The notes beneath the pieces were generated by a model, which ran no database searches, had not been told where the DNA came from, and worked only from the letters and a program-made list of their open reading frames with translations. A stretch of 64,000 nucleotides of DNA from Synechococcales cyanobacterium GL140_1_metabinner_5_sub (lineage in GTDB: Bacteria > Cyanobacteriota > Cyanobacteriia > Cyanobacteriales > Chamaesiphonaceae), in NCBI GenBank assembly GCA_025359065.1, contig JANYHM010000012.1, positions 1-64,000 on the forward strand, in the 5' to 3' direction. Position numbers and translations under genes: made by a program. Of the stretch, positions 46,016-55,705 are shown one piece after another; position 1 is the first letter of the stretch; every line of letters begins with the position of its first letter.

Positions 46016-47179
46016 TTACTTAGAAGATGATGCTATACAAATCTTAACATTAGAGCTTTGACTTTCAACAGTAAATAAATAGTTTTTTGAAAGAAAGCTA
46101 CGACGGATATTAGCATTACGTAAGCTCAGTGATTTTGGTGGTATGGAGCTGATATTAAATAACTCTATCTTGCCAGCTACTTCTCCGTCAGGGGTAGCTG
46201 GAGAACTGCGAACAAGTTTATTTCCATAGGCGGAAATCTTGCCGAATCCATCTAAAGCAGCGATAGAAAAATCAGCAATATTCACCAGCAATGTTTTGGG
46301 AGTCATCGGTAAACTCGGATTCACCTGAGGAAATTGGTTAGCCTGAATTTGCTCAGCAACAACAATAAATTTATCGGCAATATCGATCTCTTTCACTGGC
46401 ATTGAAATGGATATTGTTCGAGGAGATGGAGTGCTCTCTGCCAAATTAAAGACGGCAAGTTTTCCATGTTGACTATCAGTAGTGCTGCCTGCAACAAGTA
46501 AATTATTTTTCATGGCAATCTCGCCACTGGCATCTAAGGAATAGCGTCGATCTCGGTCAACAACGGTCACATATCCGGGCGCTTTACCATTGTATGTAGC
46601 AACTGAAAAAGCAATTTTCCCCTGATCGGCAGCTACAGAGAAACCAGCTAATTCTTTTTCTTGAGGCTGATCGATTCTCTCCAGTAGAGAATTTGAGGTA
46701 ACTGAAGTACGATACACAGCTCCAGCGTAAGCCATACCTTGTTCGGCAGGGGGCTTATATGGATATAGTGCTGCTTCTTTTGGTTGAGGACGCATTTTAG
46801 ATACGACTTTACCAATTACCAGTTTGTCCCCAGATATTGCTAGTTTGTGGGTCACGCTGTAGCCAAAGTTAGAGCTAGGATCGGCAATTGGGGGATTGGG
46901 AGGCAGTGGAATGGTGCGAAATCTAACCCATTGGCGTTGCGTCGTATGGCGATAAACTATGACCCGGTTAGCTTGAGTATCGCCGATCGCCAAATACTGC
47001 TCGTTAGCAACTAAGGCATCACCAAAGCTGGGAGTATCTCCTGGCTGACGATCAATACAAACTGCTGACAAGGCTCGGAGATTTAGCACGCAAATAATCA
47101 GCAGAGCAGTTGTTACCAGCGTTATGGGTAATACGAGCTTCACGACCGTTTTCACTAGAGAAATTGTACAGCGTATCAT
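46016..47179 (-). CDS. Membrane-anchored FG-GAP-like beta-propeller protein
   Basis: This 387-residue protein has one N-terminal transmembrane segment (about 10-35) that anchors or exports the rest. The exported part has recurring FG-GAP-like units, such as FGDALVANEQYLAIGD, FGYSVTHKLAISGDKLVIG and AGFSVAADQGKIAFSVA, which suggests a beta-propeller fold as in integrin-like and adhesion proteins. No catalytic motif is seen. It lies 57 bp upstream of the secreted mosaic gene on the same strand, so the two may form one transcription unit and work together at the cell surface. The function is unknown. CGATCG is rare in both genes. Confidence 0.65.
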   Translation of the reverse strand: MIRCTISLVKTVVKLVLPITLVTTALLIICVLNLRALSAVCIDRQPGDTPSFGDALVANEQYLAIGDTQANRVIVYRHTTQRQWVRFRTIPLPPNPPIADPSSNFGYSVTHKLAISGDKLVIGKVVSKMRPQPKEAALYPYKPPAEQGMAYAGAVYRTSVTSNSLLERIDQPQEKELAGFSVAADQGKIAFSVATYNGKAPGYVTVVDRDRRYSLDASGEIAMKNNLLVAGSTTDSQHGKLAVFNLAESTPSPRTISISMPVKEIDIADKFIVVAEQIQANQFPQVNPSLPMTPKTLLVNIADFSIAALDGFGKISAYGNKLVRSSPATPDGEVAGKIELFNISSIPPKSLSLRNANIRRSFLSKNYLFTVESQSSNVKICIASSSK

Positions 47180-47292
47180 ACCATAGTATCAGTGATATAC
47201 GATTTATCTTATTAAATGAGATATTTAGATTACTTTGGCAAGAATACGAACTTCCGCTTTTCTGTTAGAATCTTTGATGCTCTTCAGGCTTA

Positions 47293-48096
47293 ATGGTAGT
47301 TTACATGGTGTTCGTTTCAGATTCTTTTGTTGATCAGGCCAGAGTATTGTTGGATAACCCATCGATCGAAAATATTCAAGATGCCCTGCGTTTACTCAGC
47401 CTAGAGCGTGCCAAGTTCTTACAAGCCCAATTCGTTGCTAAGTATGGTCTCAAAGTACAAGCCGGCCTGTTTGCCGGGATGGAATATCTCCCAAACTGTG
47501 CAGAGGGCTGCTATATTCCTAAACTGCTGGGCTGCTACGAGACCGAGCTAGAACCATATTTCCGCCAAGCAATCGCCAAGCCATACCAATGTATGATCAA
47601 TATCGGCTGTTCTGAAGGCTTTTATGCGGTAGGTTTGGCCAAGCTGATGCCTCAAGTTCAGGTATATGCCCATGATACTAATGAGGCGGCTTGGGCGGAC
47701 TGCAAACAGTTAGCTAGTCAAAATGGGGTGATCGATCGCATTCACGTTGGCGGTACTTTTACGCCAGCAGATTTTCAGGAATTTGCCGATCGGCAAACCT
47801 TAGTGCTCTGTGACATCGAAGGCAGCGAAGAAAGTCTATTAGATCCGAGTTTGGCTCCGGCTCTGAGCAAAATGGATATTATTGTGGAACTCCATGATGG
47901 CTTCGCTCCCAACATTCAAGAAACCTTAATTCAACGGTTCGAGAAGTCCCATGAGATTTCGATCGTCTCTCATGCTCTACGCGGCATCACACTACCGCCA
48001 TTGTTACAAGACTGGGGCAGCTTAGATCAGTTGTTGGCGCTCTGCGAATGGCGGGCATTTCCCACCCCATGGTTAGTAATGTGGGCCAAGCAGTGA
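47293..48096 (+). CDS. Methyltransferase-like protein (Rossmann fold)
   Basis: This 267-residue soluble protein has a SAM-binding-like motif I, CMINIGCSEGFYAVGLAKLMP (within residues 99-119). YAHDTNEAAW follows at the end of strand 2 and LVLCDIEGSEESLL at the motif II position, a layout typical of class I methyltransferases and close to FkbM-like enzymes. The substrate cannot be inferred. An internal ATG at codon 6 (MVFVSDSF) is an alternative start. The gene is divergent from the FG-GAP gene and convergent with the second kinase gene. Confidence 0.65.
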   Translation: MVVYMVFVSDSFVDQARVLLDNPSIENIQDALRLLSLERAKFLQAQFVAKYGLKVQAGLFAGMEYLPNCAEGCYIPKLLGCYETELEPYFRQAIAKPYQCMINIGCSEGFYAVGLAKLMPQVQVYAHDTNEAAWADCKQLASQNGVIDRIHVGGTFTPADFQEFADRQTLVLCDIEGSEESLLDPSLAPALSKMDIIVELHDGFAPNIQETLIQRFEKSHEISIVSHALRGITLPPLLQDWGSLDQLLALCEWRAFPTPWLVMWAKQ

Positions 48097-48141
48097 TCCC
48101 AGCCATCCATGCTGAAGAACCCGAAATCCCTGGGGGCGGGT

Positions 48142-49740
48142 CTATCCATTGGGATTTTGGGGCTTTGATGGTTGACTAGGGCTGGCTGAAGGTGATGTGG
48201 GAGATGGATTTTGAGTGGGTAAAGCAATTGGTGGTGGTGTTAGATCGATCGAGGTAGGTGAAGGTGTCGTTATTAACGGTTTATCACTAGGACTATTGGT
48301 TGGTGTTGGACTTGGTAAAGGAGCACTAGGAGTAGGTGAGATTGATGGTGGCAAAGGCAGTGGGCTGGAGCTATTTACAGGAGGTGATGGCGATGGTTTA
48401 TTGCTTGGGGGAGATTTGGTTGGAGCAGTTGAAGCGGGTATAGCTATTGGTTTAAAGCAGAGATCAATTTGGTCACTAAATACCCAACCCCTTTTGCCAT
48501 TGGGCTGCTGAATTTCTACGAATGCTTCTTTTACTTGTAAGGCTACAAACTTTTCGCCCCGTTGGAGATTGCCTATTATTCCAGAATTTCGATCGGGTTC
48601 AAAGCGAACTTTGGTCACATTGCCACCTTTATTTGGTGTGGCCATCCGGCATTGATTGCTAATAAGAGCCTGCTCATACTGAGATTTTTTGAACATCGAC
48701 CAACCAGAGAAACCAGCAAAGCTGCTGACTCCAATCAATGCTAACGCTCCAATTATTTTCCCAATGGGGCTAGTAGAGGCTGGTCGAGTTGCTTTGCTTT
48801 GGGGTAACTGCTGTGGTCTTTGGGGTTGTGGTACTGGCTGAGCTGGTGATACCACGTAAGTCGCCGCCGTTTTCTGAACCGCTGGCTGGAGAGATGACTG
48901 AGGTGGTGGCAACGTGAGTTCATCGCTATCGATATTTTTTAAGGCTTGAAGGGCAGCGCTGGCGGTGGTGAATCGATCGCGGAAGTGATAGCGGGTCATT
49001 TCGCTGAGATGGGCGATCATCAGGGGGCTGGCCTGGACAAAATGCTGCCATTGCAGCTCTCCAGTGGCATCGTCTTCGATTAACTCGCTGGGATATTTGC
49101 CAGAAAGCGCCTGAATGCCAATCACACCTAGAGCATAGAGATCACTGCTGGGTCGGGGATTTCCTCGGGCTTGCTCTGGAGACATGTAACCGGGAGTGCC
49201 GATCGCCACGGTTTGGGGTGCAGTCCCCATGGTGGGCTGGTTGCGCACTTGCTTAATTGCCCCAAAATCAATTAGCACCAAACAGCCATCAGCATCACGG
49301 CGCATAATGTTGTCGGGCTTAATATCGCGGTGAATTACGCCTTGGCTGTGGACAAATTCTAAAATGCTGAGCACTTCGCCCAACATTTTGCGAACTGCTG
49401 CTTCTGGCCATCTTTGACTGGAGGTTAGCTCGCGGCTGAGGGTGTGGCCGCGCACCAGTTCTTGTACCAGGTAAAACTCTTTTTGTTCTTCAAAGTAAGC
49501 CAAAAGCCGAGGAATTTTGTCAAAAGATCCCAACTGTTGCAGAGTTTCGGCTTCTTTCTGAAACAGTTTACGGGCAATATCCAGCACCGCTGGGTCGTCG
49601 GTGGCGGGCTTAAGATGCTTCAAAACGCACTCTGGCTCCCCCGGCAAATGCAGATCGGCGGTGATGTAGGTTTCTCCAAAACCACCAGCACCTAAAACTT
49701 GGACTATGCGATAGCGTCCGGCTAATATTTGACCGATCAT
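48142..49740 (-). CDS. Membrane Ser/Thr protein kinase with extracytoplasmic SH3-like domain
   Basis: This protein of about 532 residues starts with a Hanks-type kinase domain: GAGGFGETY glycine loop, VIHRDIKPDNI catalytic loop, LIDFGAIKQ and GTPGYMSPEQ. A Pro/Gln-rich linker leads to one transmembrane helix near 330-355. An extracytoplasmic SH3b-like domain (VRFEPDRNSGIIGNLQRGEKF to KRGWVFSDQI) is followed by a roughly 100-residue Pro/Ser/Thr-rich tail. SH3b domains often bind cell-wall material, so it may sense the envelope. The start at 49740 (MIGQILAGRYRI) matches family openings; the ATG at 49758 adds six residues. It is related to the kinase at 12202 but lacks its Cys motif and pentapeptides. 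Confidence 0.88.
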   Translation of the reverse strand: MIGQILAGRYRIVQVLGAGGFGETYITADLHLPGEPECVLKHLKPATDDPAVLDIARKLFQKEAETLQQLGSFDKIPRLLAYFEEQKEFYLVQELVRGHTLSRELTSSQRWPEAAVRKMLGEVLSILEFVHSQGVIHRDIKPDNIMRRDADGCLVLIDFGAIKQVRNQPTMGTAPQTVAIGTPGYMSPEQARGNPRPSSDLYALGVIGIQALSGKYPSELIEDDATGELQWQHFVQASPLMIAHLSEMTRYHFRDRFTTASAALQALKNIDSDELTLPPPQSSLQPAVQKTAATYVVSPAQPVPQPQRPQQLPQSKATRPASTSPIGKIIGALALIGVSSFAGFSGWSMFKKSQYEQALISNQCRMATPNKGGNVTKVRFEPDRNSGIIGNLQRGEKFVALQVKEAFVEIQQPNGKRGWVFSDQIDLCFKPIAIPASTAPTKSPPSNKPSPSPPVNSSSPLPLPPSISPTPSAPLPSPTPTNSPSDKPLITTPSPTSIDLTPPPIALPTQNPSPTSPSASPSQPSKPQNPNG

Positions 49741-49872
49741 AAAATTTTGTGCCCACATCCTCTGTAAAACTGTACCCCATAGAGCGGGGGATTAACTGCT
49801 CACTGGTTTTTAGTGACGGCAATTTCGATGGAAAGATCCTAGAATTAGGTGGCAAAGGCACAACGCTTAATT

Positions 49873-50349
49873 ATGCAGGACTTTAACCAAAATTCTTACA
49901 ATGCCTATGACAATAATGGTCATGGGCTGAATCGCATCAATTATTACAGCATGTTGGGGCTGCATCCTTCGGCGACCCCGATCGAGATTAGGCGCGCTTA
50001 TCGGCATTTGAGTAAGGAGTATCACCCAGACACGACGGAGCTACCGGCAGCAGTTGCACACACCAAGTTTCAGGAGCTGAATCAAGCCTATGCGATCTTG
50101 AGTAACCCCACCCGGAGATTGCTGCATGATCAGTCGATCGGCTATTCAAGAGTGCGAGTAATGCAGGCTCCGCCCCCTCAAGTTAATGGCAAATGGGAAT
50201 CGAAGTCGGCTTATTTAGACCCGATCGATCGGCCTTTGTCCGCAGGTGAGATTTTTATGCTGCTATTGTTAATGGGCTGTTTTGCGCTTTGTATTGGGTT
50301 GGTATTGTTGGTGGCAGCTAGTCGTGGCGAATTCAGCGTGACTCATTGA
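49873..50349 (+). CDS. J-domain membrane protein (DnaJ-like)
   Basis: This protein of about 158 residues has an N-terminal J domain, NYYSMLGLHPSATPIEIRRAY to YAILSNPTRRLLHDQ, including the essential HPD tripeptide (EYHPDT) that stimulates Hsp70 ATPase. It lacks the Gly/Phe, zinc-finger and substrate-binding parts of true DnaJ. A C-terminal transmembrane helix (MLLLLMGCFALCIGLVLLVAA) suggests that it recruits DnaK to a membrane. The frame is open to a GTG at 49849. The ATG at 49873 is chosen as more ordinary, but neither has a clear ribosome site. Confidence 0.85.
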   Translation: MQDFNQNSYNAYDNNGHGLNRINYYSMLGLHPSATPIEIRRAYRHLSKEYHPDTTELPAAVAHTKFQELNQAYAILSNPTRRLLHDQSIGYSRVRVMQAPPPQVNGKWESKSAYLDPIDRPLSAGEIFMLLLLMGCFALCIGLVLLVAASRGEFSVTH

Positions 50350-50406
50350 ATTTGGCTGTTTGATCGGGTCTATACTGAGAGACATTATTTTCTACCCTAA
50401 TTAACC

Positions 50407-51690
50407 ATGTCTCATATTGGTATCTTGTGCCCTGGAGCGATCGGTCATTTAAATCCCATGTGTAACTTGGGGATGGAGCTAATGAACCGTGGCCACAAGG
50501 TTACATTGTTTGGAGTGCCAGAAGTCGCCGAGAAAATAGAGCGATCTAATTTGGGGTTTTGTGAAATCGGGGCGAGTGATTTCCCATCAGGTAGCATCGC
50601 AACAATGTATGCAGAACTGGGACGCTTAAATGGATTGGCCGGATTGAAATTTGCTATTAAGTTTTTCGAGCAAGAAGCTAAGATGTTGTTCCGTGACGCT
50701 CCTGAAGCAATTCGCAAAGCTGGTATTAACCTGCTGCTGGTAGATCAACTCACAAATGCTGGGGGGACAATTGCTGATTATCTCAACTTACCGTTTATTA
50801 CAGTGTGCAACGCATTACCAATAAATCGTGAGCTGGGAGTTCCACCTAGTTTTACTGACTGGCAAGCCGAAAATAGCTGGCGGGCTAGACTCAGAAATCA
50901 ATTCGGTTATTCTTTGTTAGATTATTTCACTCGATTGATTTGGAATGTAATGGTACAGCAGCGGCAACAGTGGCAATTACCACTACACCGCAGCCGAGAA
51001 GATGGCTATTCGCAACTCGCGCAAATTGCTCAGCTACCACAGGAACTCGATTTTCCGCGTGAACGACTCGTACCCTGGTTTCACTATGTAGGCTTGCTGA
51101 AAAACCCCGCAGATCTAGAGCCTGTTTCATTAGATCGGCAGGATTTTCCTTGGGAGAAACTCAATGGTAAGCCGTTAATCTATGCGAATTTAGGCACTTT
51201 GCAAAGCCATAATTGGGATGTTTTTCACTGTATTGCTACAGCCTGTCAAGATATTGACGCACAGTTAGTTATTTCGCTGGGCAATCCTAATGCAGATCCG
51301 GCACAGACTAATTTTCCTGGCAACCCATTGGTAGTGGCTTTTCCACCTCATCAACAGCTCATCGTTCGAGCTGAGTTGGTAATTACTCATGCGGGTAGTA
51401 CGGCAGTTAGTTGCTTGAGTAGTGGTGTGCCGATGGTGGCTATTCCAATTACCACCGATCAGCCAGGGATGGCTGCTAGAGTGGCAAGAGTAGGCGCAGG
51501 TGAAGTGGTTTCCCTAGCCAAGCTGACTGCACCAAAATTGAGACAGGCAATCGATCGAGTACTCACGCAGCGTAGTTATCGCGATCATGCTCAGAAATTA
51601 AGCACAGCGATCAAACAAGCCGGAGGGGTAAAATATGCTGCGGATATTGTCGAACGAGTATTGCAAAATGACTCCCCTGCTCTCAAATAG
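50407..51690 (+). CDS. GT1 (UGT/MGT-type) glycosyltransferase
   Basis: This 427-residue protein has the GT-B fold of family GT1. The N-terminal acceptor domain opens with IGILCPGAIGHLNPMCNLGMEL. The C-terminal nucleotide-sugar domain has the motif THAGSTAVSCLSSGVPMVAIPITTDQPGMAARV, which corresponds to the UGT signature, and the catalytic-type histidine near GHLNP. Close relatives include zeaxanthin glucosyltransferase CrtX, macrolide and sterol glycosyltransferases. The acceptor here could be a carotenoid or other lipid but is not determined. It follows the J-domain gene by 57 bp on the same strand. Confidence 0.85.
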   Translation: MSHIGILCPGAIGHLNPMCNLGMELMNRGHKVTLFGVPEVAEKIERSNLGFCEIGASDFPSGSIATMYAELGRLNGLAGLKFAIKFFEQEAKMLFRDAPEAIRKAGINLLLVDQLTNAGGTIADYLNLPFITVCNALPINRELGVPPSFTDWQAENSWRARLRNQFGYSLLDYFTRLIWNVMVQQRQQWQLPLHRSREDGYSQLAQIAQLPQELDFPRERLVPWFHYVGLLKNPADLEPVSLDRQDFPWEKLNGKPLIYANLGTLQSHNWDVFHCIATACQDIDAQLVISLGNPNADPAQTNFPGNPLVVAFPPHQQLIVRAELVITHAGSTAVSCLSSGVPMVAIPITTDQPGMAARVARVGAGEVVSLAKLTAPKLRQAIDRVLTQRSYRDHAQKLSTAIKQAGGVKYAADIVERVLQNDSPALK

Positions 51691-51927
51691 CTCTGGTGAT
51701 ATGAAAAACATCAAAATCAGAAGATGGTTAAAGATGAGACAAGCCTGGGTTTCTGTTGGTTGGCATCCACCGGAGAAAGATAAATAAAGATGCTAAATAT
51801 CTAACTGTATGTATAAAGTAGATTTAATCACTACATTTTCCTGTGCTGATTTTGTTGGTTGTCAATTCCCCCAAGTACGGAAGATAATGATAGGCAAGTT
51901 ATCCATTGATTTTAGAGGAAAATGTAA

Positions 51928-52227
51928 GTGAGCAAAAATCTAATCGGACTGTGCCTGGGATTTTCCTTTGTCTTGAATATTCCTGCTTTTTTGTCCCCAG
52001 CTCTAGCTAAAGGTGAAGTCTGCTATGTCACCGATCCTACTGGTACACCGCTGAATGTACGAAAAAGTCCAGATGGTAAGGTGATTGGCTCCATTAAAAA
52101 TAACAAAGTTGTCACAATTTTGGGCATCTCCACAGACAAAAAAGGTCGAGATTGGGCTAAAGTTCGAGGTAATGCTGGCTCTACTGGCTGGATATTGCGC
52201 GAATATGTGACTTGCACTAAGAATTAA
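51928..52227 (+). CDS. Small exported SH3b-domain protein
   Basis: This 99-residue protein has a signal peptide (hydrophobic core LIGLCLGFSFVLNI, cleavage near ALA-KG) and one bacterial SH3 domain: GTPLNVRKSPDGKVIGSIKNNK to WAKVRGNAGSTGWILREYVTC. A Cys near each end (CYVT, VTCTK) could form a disulfide. Such proteins bind cell-wall peptides or act as envelope adaptors. The start is GTG with AGAGGA upstream. A hairpin terminator lies 41 bp downstream, so this is likely a single-gene unit. Confidence 0.82.
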   Translation: MSKNLIGLCLGFSFVLNIPAFLSPALAKGEVCYVTDPTGTPLNVRKSPDGKVIGSIKNNKVVTILGISTDKKGRDWAKVRGNAGSTGWILREYVTCTKN

Positions 52228-52267
52228 AATTGGGGACTCAATATTGTCTGGAACTTGATCTCTGAAA

Positions 52268-52308
52268 AACCAATGAGTGGGCGCACACAATGCTCCTACT
52301 CATTGGTT
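52268..52308 (+). terminator. Hairpin terminator after the SH3b gene
   Basis: AACCAATGAGT (52268-52278) and ACTCATTGGTT (52298-52308) form a perfect 11 bp stem, preceded by an A-run and followed by a weak T-rich stretch. Confidence 0.7.
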
Positions 52309-52403
52309 CTATTATCCTGTATCAACCTCCAAAAACTTCGCTGAATGCCATAGTGGGCGATCGAAATGCTACCCTGAATATCAATACTCATTAACCTCAA
52401 CTC

Positions 52404-52715
52404 ATGCGATTGATCTATCTCTGCGTTCTTTGTCTGAGCTTATTTTTAACCAACCCAGCCTTCGCTAGCGAAACCCCTGGATTTGTCAACCTGCCCCAGG
52501 TCAACATCATCGGCACCGTCAAAAAAATCGAAGTCTCAGGGGTTTGCTATCAGTTAGTCACTGCCAACGGCACTCAGTATGAATTGTTGGGCAACTTTCC
52601 TCATCAAGACGGCGTGAAAATTAGCGCGATCGGCACGTTGCCTACAGATATTGTCACTATTTGTCAGGTTGGCAAGCCTTTAAAAGTTGACTCCAGTAAA
52701 TTAGTGAAAAAATAA
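52404..52715 (+). CDS. Small exported protein of unknown function
   Basis: I do not recognise this 103-residue protein. It has a clear signal peptide (MRLIYLCVLCLSLFLTNPAFA, cleaved before SE). The mature part of about 80 residues shows alternating beta-strand-like segments, INIIGTVKKIEV-type and GVKISAIGTL, compatible with a small OB-like barrel. It has two cysteines (VCYQL, TICQV) that may form a disulfide. It sits 11 bp before the queG start on the same strand, so the two may be co-transcribed. Confidence 0.7.
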   Translation: MRLIYLCVLCLSLFLTNPAFASETPGFVNLPQVNIIGTVKKIEVSGVCYQLVTANGTQYELLGNFPHQDGVKISAIGTLPTDIVTICQVGKPLKVDSSKLVKK

Positions 52716-52726
52716 GGTTTCCTAAA

Positions 52727-53680
52727 TTGGATTCATTAGATTCCGCAGATATCAAAAAACAGGCCAAAGAAATTGGTTTTCATTTGGTGGGTGTTGCAGT
52801 GATCGAGCCACAGCTAGTGCAGCAGACAGCCGATCGATTAGAGCAATGGTTAAGCCAAGGCTACCACGCTGAAATGCAGTGGATGACCAACCCTCGTCGC
52901 CGTGACCCCCGCGAGATATTGCCCACAGCAAAATCAATAATTGCTGTGGCGCTCAATTACTACCAACCAGACAACAGACCCGCCGAGGCCGCAAAAATTT
53001 CTCGGTATGCTTGGGGTAAGGATTATCATAGGGTTTGCACCAAAAAGCTCAAGGCTCTACACCAGTGGCTGCAAGCAATTTATCCTAACAATCACTTTCG
53101 GTACTATACCGATACTGGACCGATTGGCGACAAGGTGTGGGCAGAGGCTGCTGGCTTAGGTTGGATCGGCAAAAATGGCAATTTGATTACTCGAGAATAT
53201 GGTTCTTGGGTGTTTCTGGGGGAAATCATTACCGATTTAGAAATTGCTCCCGATCAGCCTCATCAAGAACATTGTGGTACATGTACTCGTTGTCTGACTG
53301 CTTGTCCGACAAAGGCGATCGTCTCACCGTTTGTGGTAGATGCTGGCAAGTGTATTGCTTATCACACCATTGAAAACCGGGCTGAGGAGTTACCGCAATC
53401 GATCGGGCAAAATCTGCAAGGTTGGGTGGCGGGTTGCGATATTTGCCAGGATGTCTGCCCTTGGAATCTGCGTTTTGCTAAGGCTACTGATGTGGAAGAA
53501 TTTGCAGTGGATCCACGACGGCTAAATAGCTCATTGGCAGAGTTGGCCTCAATGACTGATGCCGAATATCAGGAGCGATTCCAAGGATCAGCGCTGAAAC
53601 GAATTAAGCCCCACATGTTTCGGCGAAATGCCAAAAACAACCTACTGAATTTAGGTTTTAACCTAACTACAATTTTCTGA
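52727..53680 (+). CDS. queG: Epoxyqueuosine reductase
   Basis: QueG reduces epoxyqueuosine to queuosine in the anticodon of GUN tRNAs, using cobalamin and two [4Fe-4S] clusters. This 317-residue protein shows RYAWGKDYH and [25 protein letters not shown], both diagnostic. The two cluster motifs are [16 protein letters not shown] and [12 protein letters not shown]. It is slightly shorter than E. coli QueG, as is usual for forms lacking the C-terminal HEAT-like extension. The start is TTG, with AAGG upstream. The 3' end overlaps comB by 14 bp. Confidence 0.95.
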   Translation: MDSLDSADIKKQAKEIGFHLVGVAVIEPQLVQQTADRLEQWLSQGYHAEMQWMTNPRRRDPREILPTAKSIIAVALNYYQPDNRPAEAAKISRYAWGKDYHRVCTKKLKALHQWLQAIYPNNHFRYYTDTGPIGDKVWAEAAGLGWIGKNGNLITREYGSWVFLGEIITDLEIAPDQPHQEHCGTCTRCLTACPTKAIVSPFVVDAGKCIAYHTIENRAEELPQSIGQNLQGWVAGCDICQDVCPWNLRFAKATDVEEFAVDPRRLNSSLAELASMTDAEYQERFQGSALKRIKPHMFRRNAKNNLLNLGFNLTTIF

Positions 53681-54389
53681 AAACGCCGCCTTCGGTGCGG
53701 ATTGGCACCACAGGTACAAAATCTAGGGTGGCGCAGTATTCAATATCGGTATGGCAATTTAGGCGCAAGAGTCGCTGACCATGACTTGCTAAGTGCATTA
53801 AGTCCACCATTTTGCCCTGCCACCGTTCATATAAGCTCTCGGCTGCCACGGCTTCGTCGTTGCCGTAGACTTGGCCAAGCTGTTTGCCTAGACTGTGGAT
53901 AATTGCCCCGGCACATACCGTATCTTCTAACGCATAGGTGCCTTCCCAGCCAGAGCCTACAATCCAGACAGTTTTGGGATTTAGTTCTAGAAGGTAATTG
54001 ACGATGCTCGATCGATTAGTTAAAGCTCCTGCCAACACTGTTTTCGCTCCAGCAATTTTTTCTAGAGTGCGAGTGCCATTAGTGGTACTCATAAATAACC
54101 GCTTGCCACCCATCATCTCTGGGGTACAGTCTAATGGTGAATTTCCTAGGTCACAGCCTTCTACCTTCGAGCCACCCCGTTCCCCAGCTCGTAATCTTTT
54201 AGCAGCAGGCCAGCTCTCACTGTTGGTCATCAAAGTCGGCATATCAATAAAAGCCTGGATGCCTTCCGCTCCAGCAGCTAGGGCAGCTACCATGGTAGTA
54301 GTAGCTCTCAGCACATCGATCGCGATCGCGCAATCTGGCAAATTATCAGCGGGGGCTAGTTCGGGGGTGTGATAAACAGAGACTTGCAC
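53667..54389 (-). CDS. comB: 2-phosphosulfolactate phosphatase family protein (ComB)
   Basis: This protein of about 240 residues matches ComB, which in methanogens dephosphorylates 2-phosphosulfolactate in coenzyme M synthesis. Family marks are [48 protein letters not shown] and [20 protein letters not shown]. Cyanobacteria do not make coenzyme M, so the biological substrate here is uncertain. The frame is open to 54473, but that would overlap pmbA. The GTG at 54389 gives the conserved opening [11 protein letters not shown]. It is the third gene after tab2 and pmbA. Confidence 0.88.
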   Translation of the reverse strand: MQVSVYHTPELAPADNLPDCAIAIDVLRATTTMVAALAAGAEGIQAFIDMPTLMTNSESWPAAKRLRAGERGGSKVEGCDLGNSPLDCTPEMMGGKRLFMSTTNGTRTLEKIAGAKTVLAGALTNRSSIVNYLLELNPKTVWIVGSGWEGTYALEDTVCAGAIIHSLGKQLGQVYGNDEAVAAESLYERWQGKMVDLMHLASHGQRLLRLNCHTDIEYCATLDFVPVVPIRTEGGVFRKL

Positions 54390-54421
54390 GATGGTTAAGA
54401 AATTTACTAAGGTTGTTAATG

Positions 54422-55705
54422 TCAGCGACTGGTAACAGAAAGGCCATCCACCAAAATCGAAGGAGTAGAGCAAGGCTCGCTCCAGTCGGCATCATTGCCT
54501 AGGGCAATAATGTTTTTTAGGGCTAAGTAGGCATTGCCGCTTACCATCGTATCCTTTACTCGTCCCACTACCTCACCTCGGCGGATTCGATAGCCTAAAT
54601 CGACATTGACCGAAAAATCTCCGGCAATTCCCGCACCGCTGCCCAACACTTGATCAATGATTAATCCTTCGTCTACTTGGCTGATCATTTCTAGCAGGCT
54701 TTGCTTGCCGGGAGCGATCGACAAATTCATTAAACCGGGGCTAGGATAACTGCCTAAGCTCGATCGCACACCATTACCTGTAGAACCACAGCCCAATAAC
54801 TCACCCACGGTTTTATCTGCATAAAAAAGTTGCAGCACTCCCCGATCAATGAATTTTAACTGTCTGGTGGGAGTCCCCTCATCATCAAAAGGACAACTAA
54901 AAGGCCCATCTTGGGGTAGCTGAGAGAGCGTGAGCTGCTTAGAAATTACCTGCTGTCCTAGTCGATCGTTCCAAGGGGAGGCTCTTTCGATGACCTGTTT
55001 GCCGTTCATGGCCGCCTGCACGGTTTCCCATAGTAAATCTGCGGCTTTGGCTGTAAACAGCACCGGTACTTTTCCGATCGGGGAAGACACGTTACTTCTC
55101 GCCCAGTTTAACCGCTGGAAAATATGGCTGACCATCTGTTCCGGCTGGAGTTTTTCCCGATCAGTCTGGCCATCGGCCACACTTAAAAAATCATCGCCGC
55201 GAATCCACTCAGCACCTAAGTAGGCACTCATGGTGGTATCGGTGTAGCTCCAATCCAAACCCAGACTGTTTACTAGGCGCAAGCTTTCGGATTCGCAGTC
55301 CCACTGGCTGCTGCAAACAATATCTGGAAAGTCCGATCGGAGCATTTGGATAGAATGGCGACCCATTTCCAATAGCTGTTCGATAGCAATGGGTGTACCT
55401 AAATCGGGGTATTGTTGCTGATTGCCACTGTTGACCTGGGGGGTTTCAGGATCGTTTAGTTCTGAAATAGCCAGGGTTTTTTCGACCAAAACTTGTGGGT
55501 CTACGGGGCCATAAGCTACGGCTAAGCCCGGTTTGCCATTCTTCCACAGCCGCAGGGCGATTCCTTCGCCTTGGGCGCTTTCTAGCTGCTTAAGACGGTT
55601 GGCCTCAAAGAATATTGGCCGAGACAATGATTTGGACTGGTATACTTCGGCCAGTTCTGCCCCGGCTCGGCGGGACAAATCCAATAGTTGCTCGGCAATA
55701 TCCAC
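54422..55705 (-). CDS. pmbA: TldD/PmbA-type metalloprotease subunit
   Basis: PmbA (TldE) pairs with TldD to form a metalloprotease that matures small peptides and degrades unfolded or antitoxin peptides. This protein of about 427 residues fits the TldE half: an N-terminal domain with [20 protein letters not shown] and a C-terminal domain with [19 protein letters not shown] and [19 protein letters not shown]. It lacks the HExxxH zinc motif, which belongs to the TldD partner, not encoded here. I chose the GTG at 55705, whose first base is the last base of the upstream tab2 stop. A longer frame begins at 55735. Confidence 0.88.
   Translation of the reverse strand: MDIAEQLLDLSRRAGAELAEVYQSKSLSRPIFFEANRLKQLESAQGEGIALRLWKNGKPGLAVAYGPVDPQVLVEKTLAISELNDPETPQVNSGNQQQYPDLGTPIAIEQLLEMGRHSIQMLRSDFPDIVCSSQWDCESESLRLVNSLGLDWSYTDTTMSAYLGAEWIRGDDFLSVADGQTDREKLQPEQMVSHIFQRLNWARSNVSSPIGKVPVLFTAKAADLLWETVQAAMNGKQVIERASPWNDRLGQQVISKQLTLSQLPQDGPFSCPFDDEGTPTRQLKFIDRGVLQLFYADKTVGELLGCGSTGNGVRSSLGSYPSPGLMNLSIAPGKQSLLEMISQVDEGLIIDQVLGSGAGIAGDFSVNVDLGYRIRRGEVVGRVKDTMVSGNAYLALKNIIALGNDADWSEPCSTPSILVDGLSVTSR

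Noticed and set aside
48215-48511. 98-codon plus-strand Gly/Val-rich frame
   Set aside because: It is the antisense of the Pro/Ser/Thr-rich kinase tail, whose codons read as glycine-rich on the other strand.
51701-51787. 28-codon ORF (MKNIKIRRWLKMRQAW...) after the glycosyltransferase
   Set aside because: Too short, no clear ribosome site and no recognisable homologue. Kept only as a note.
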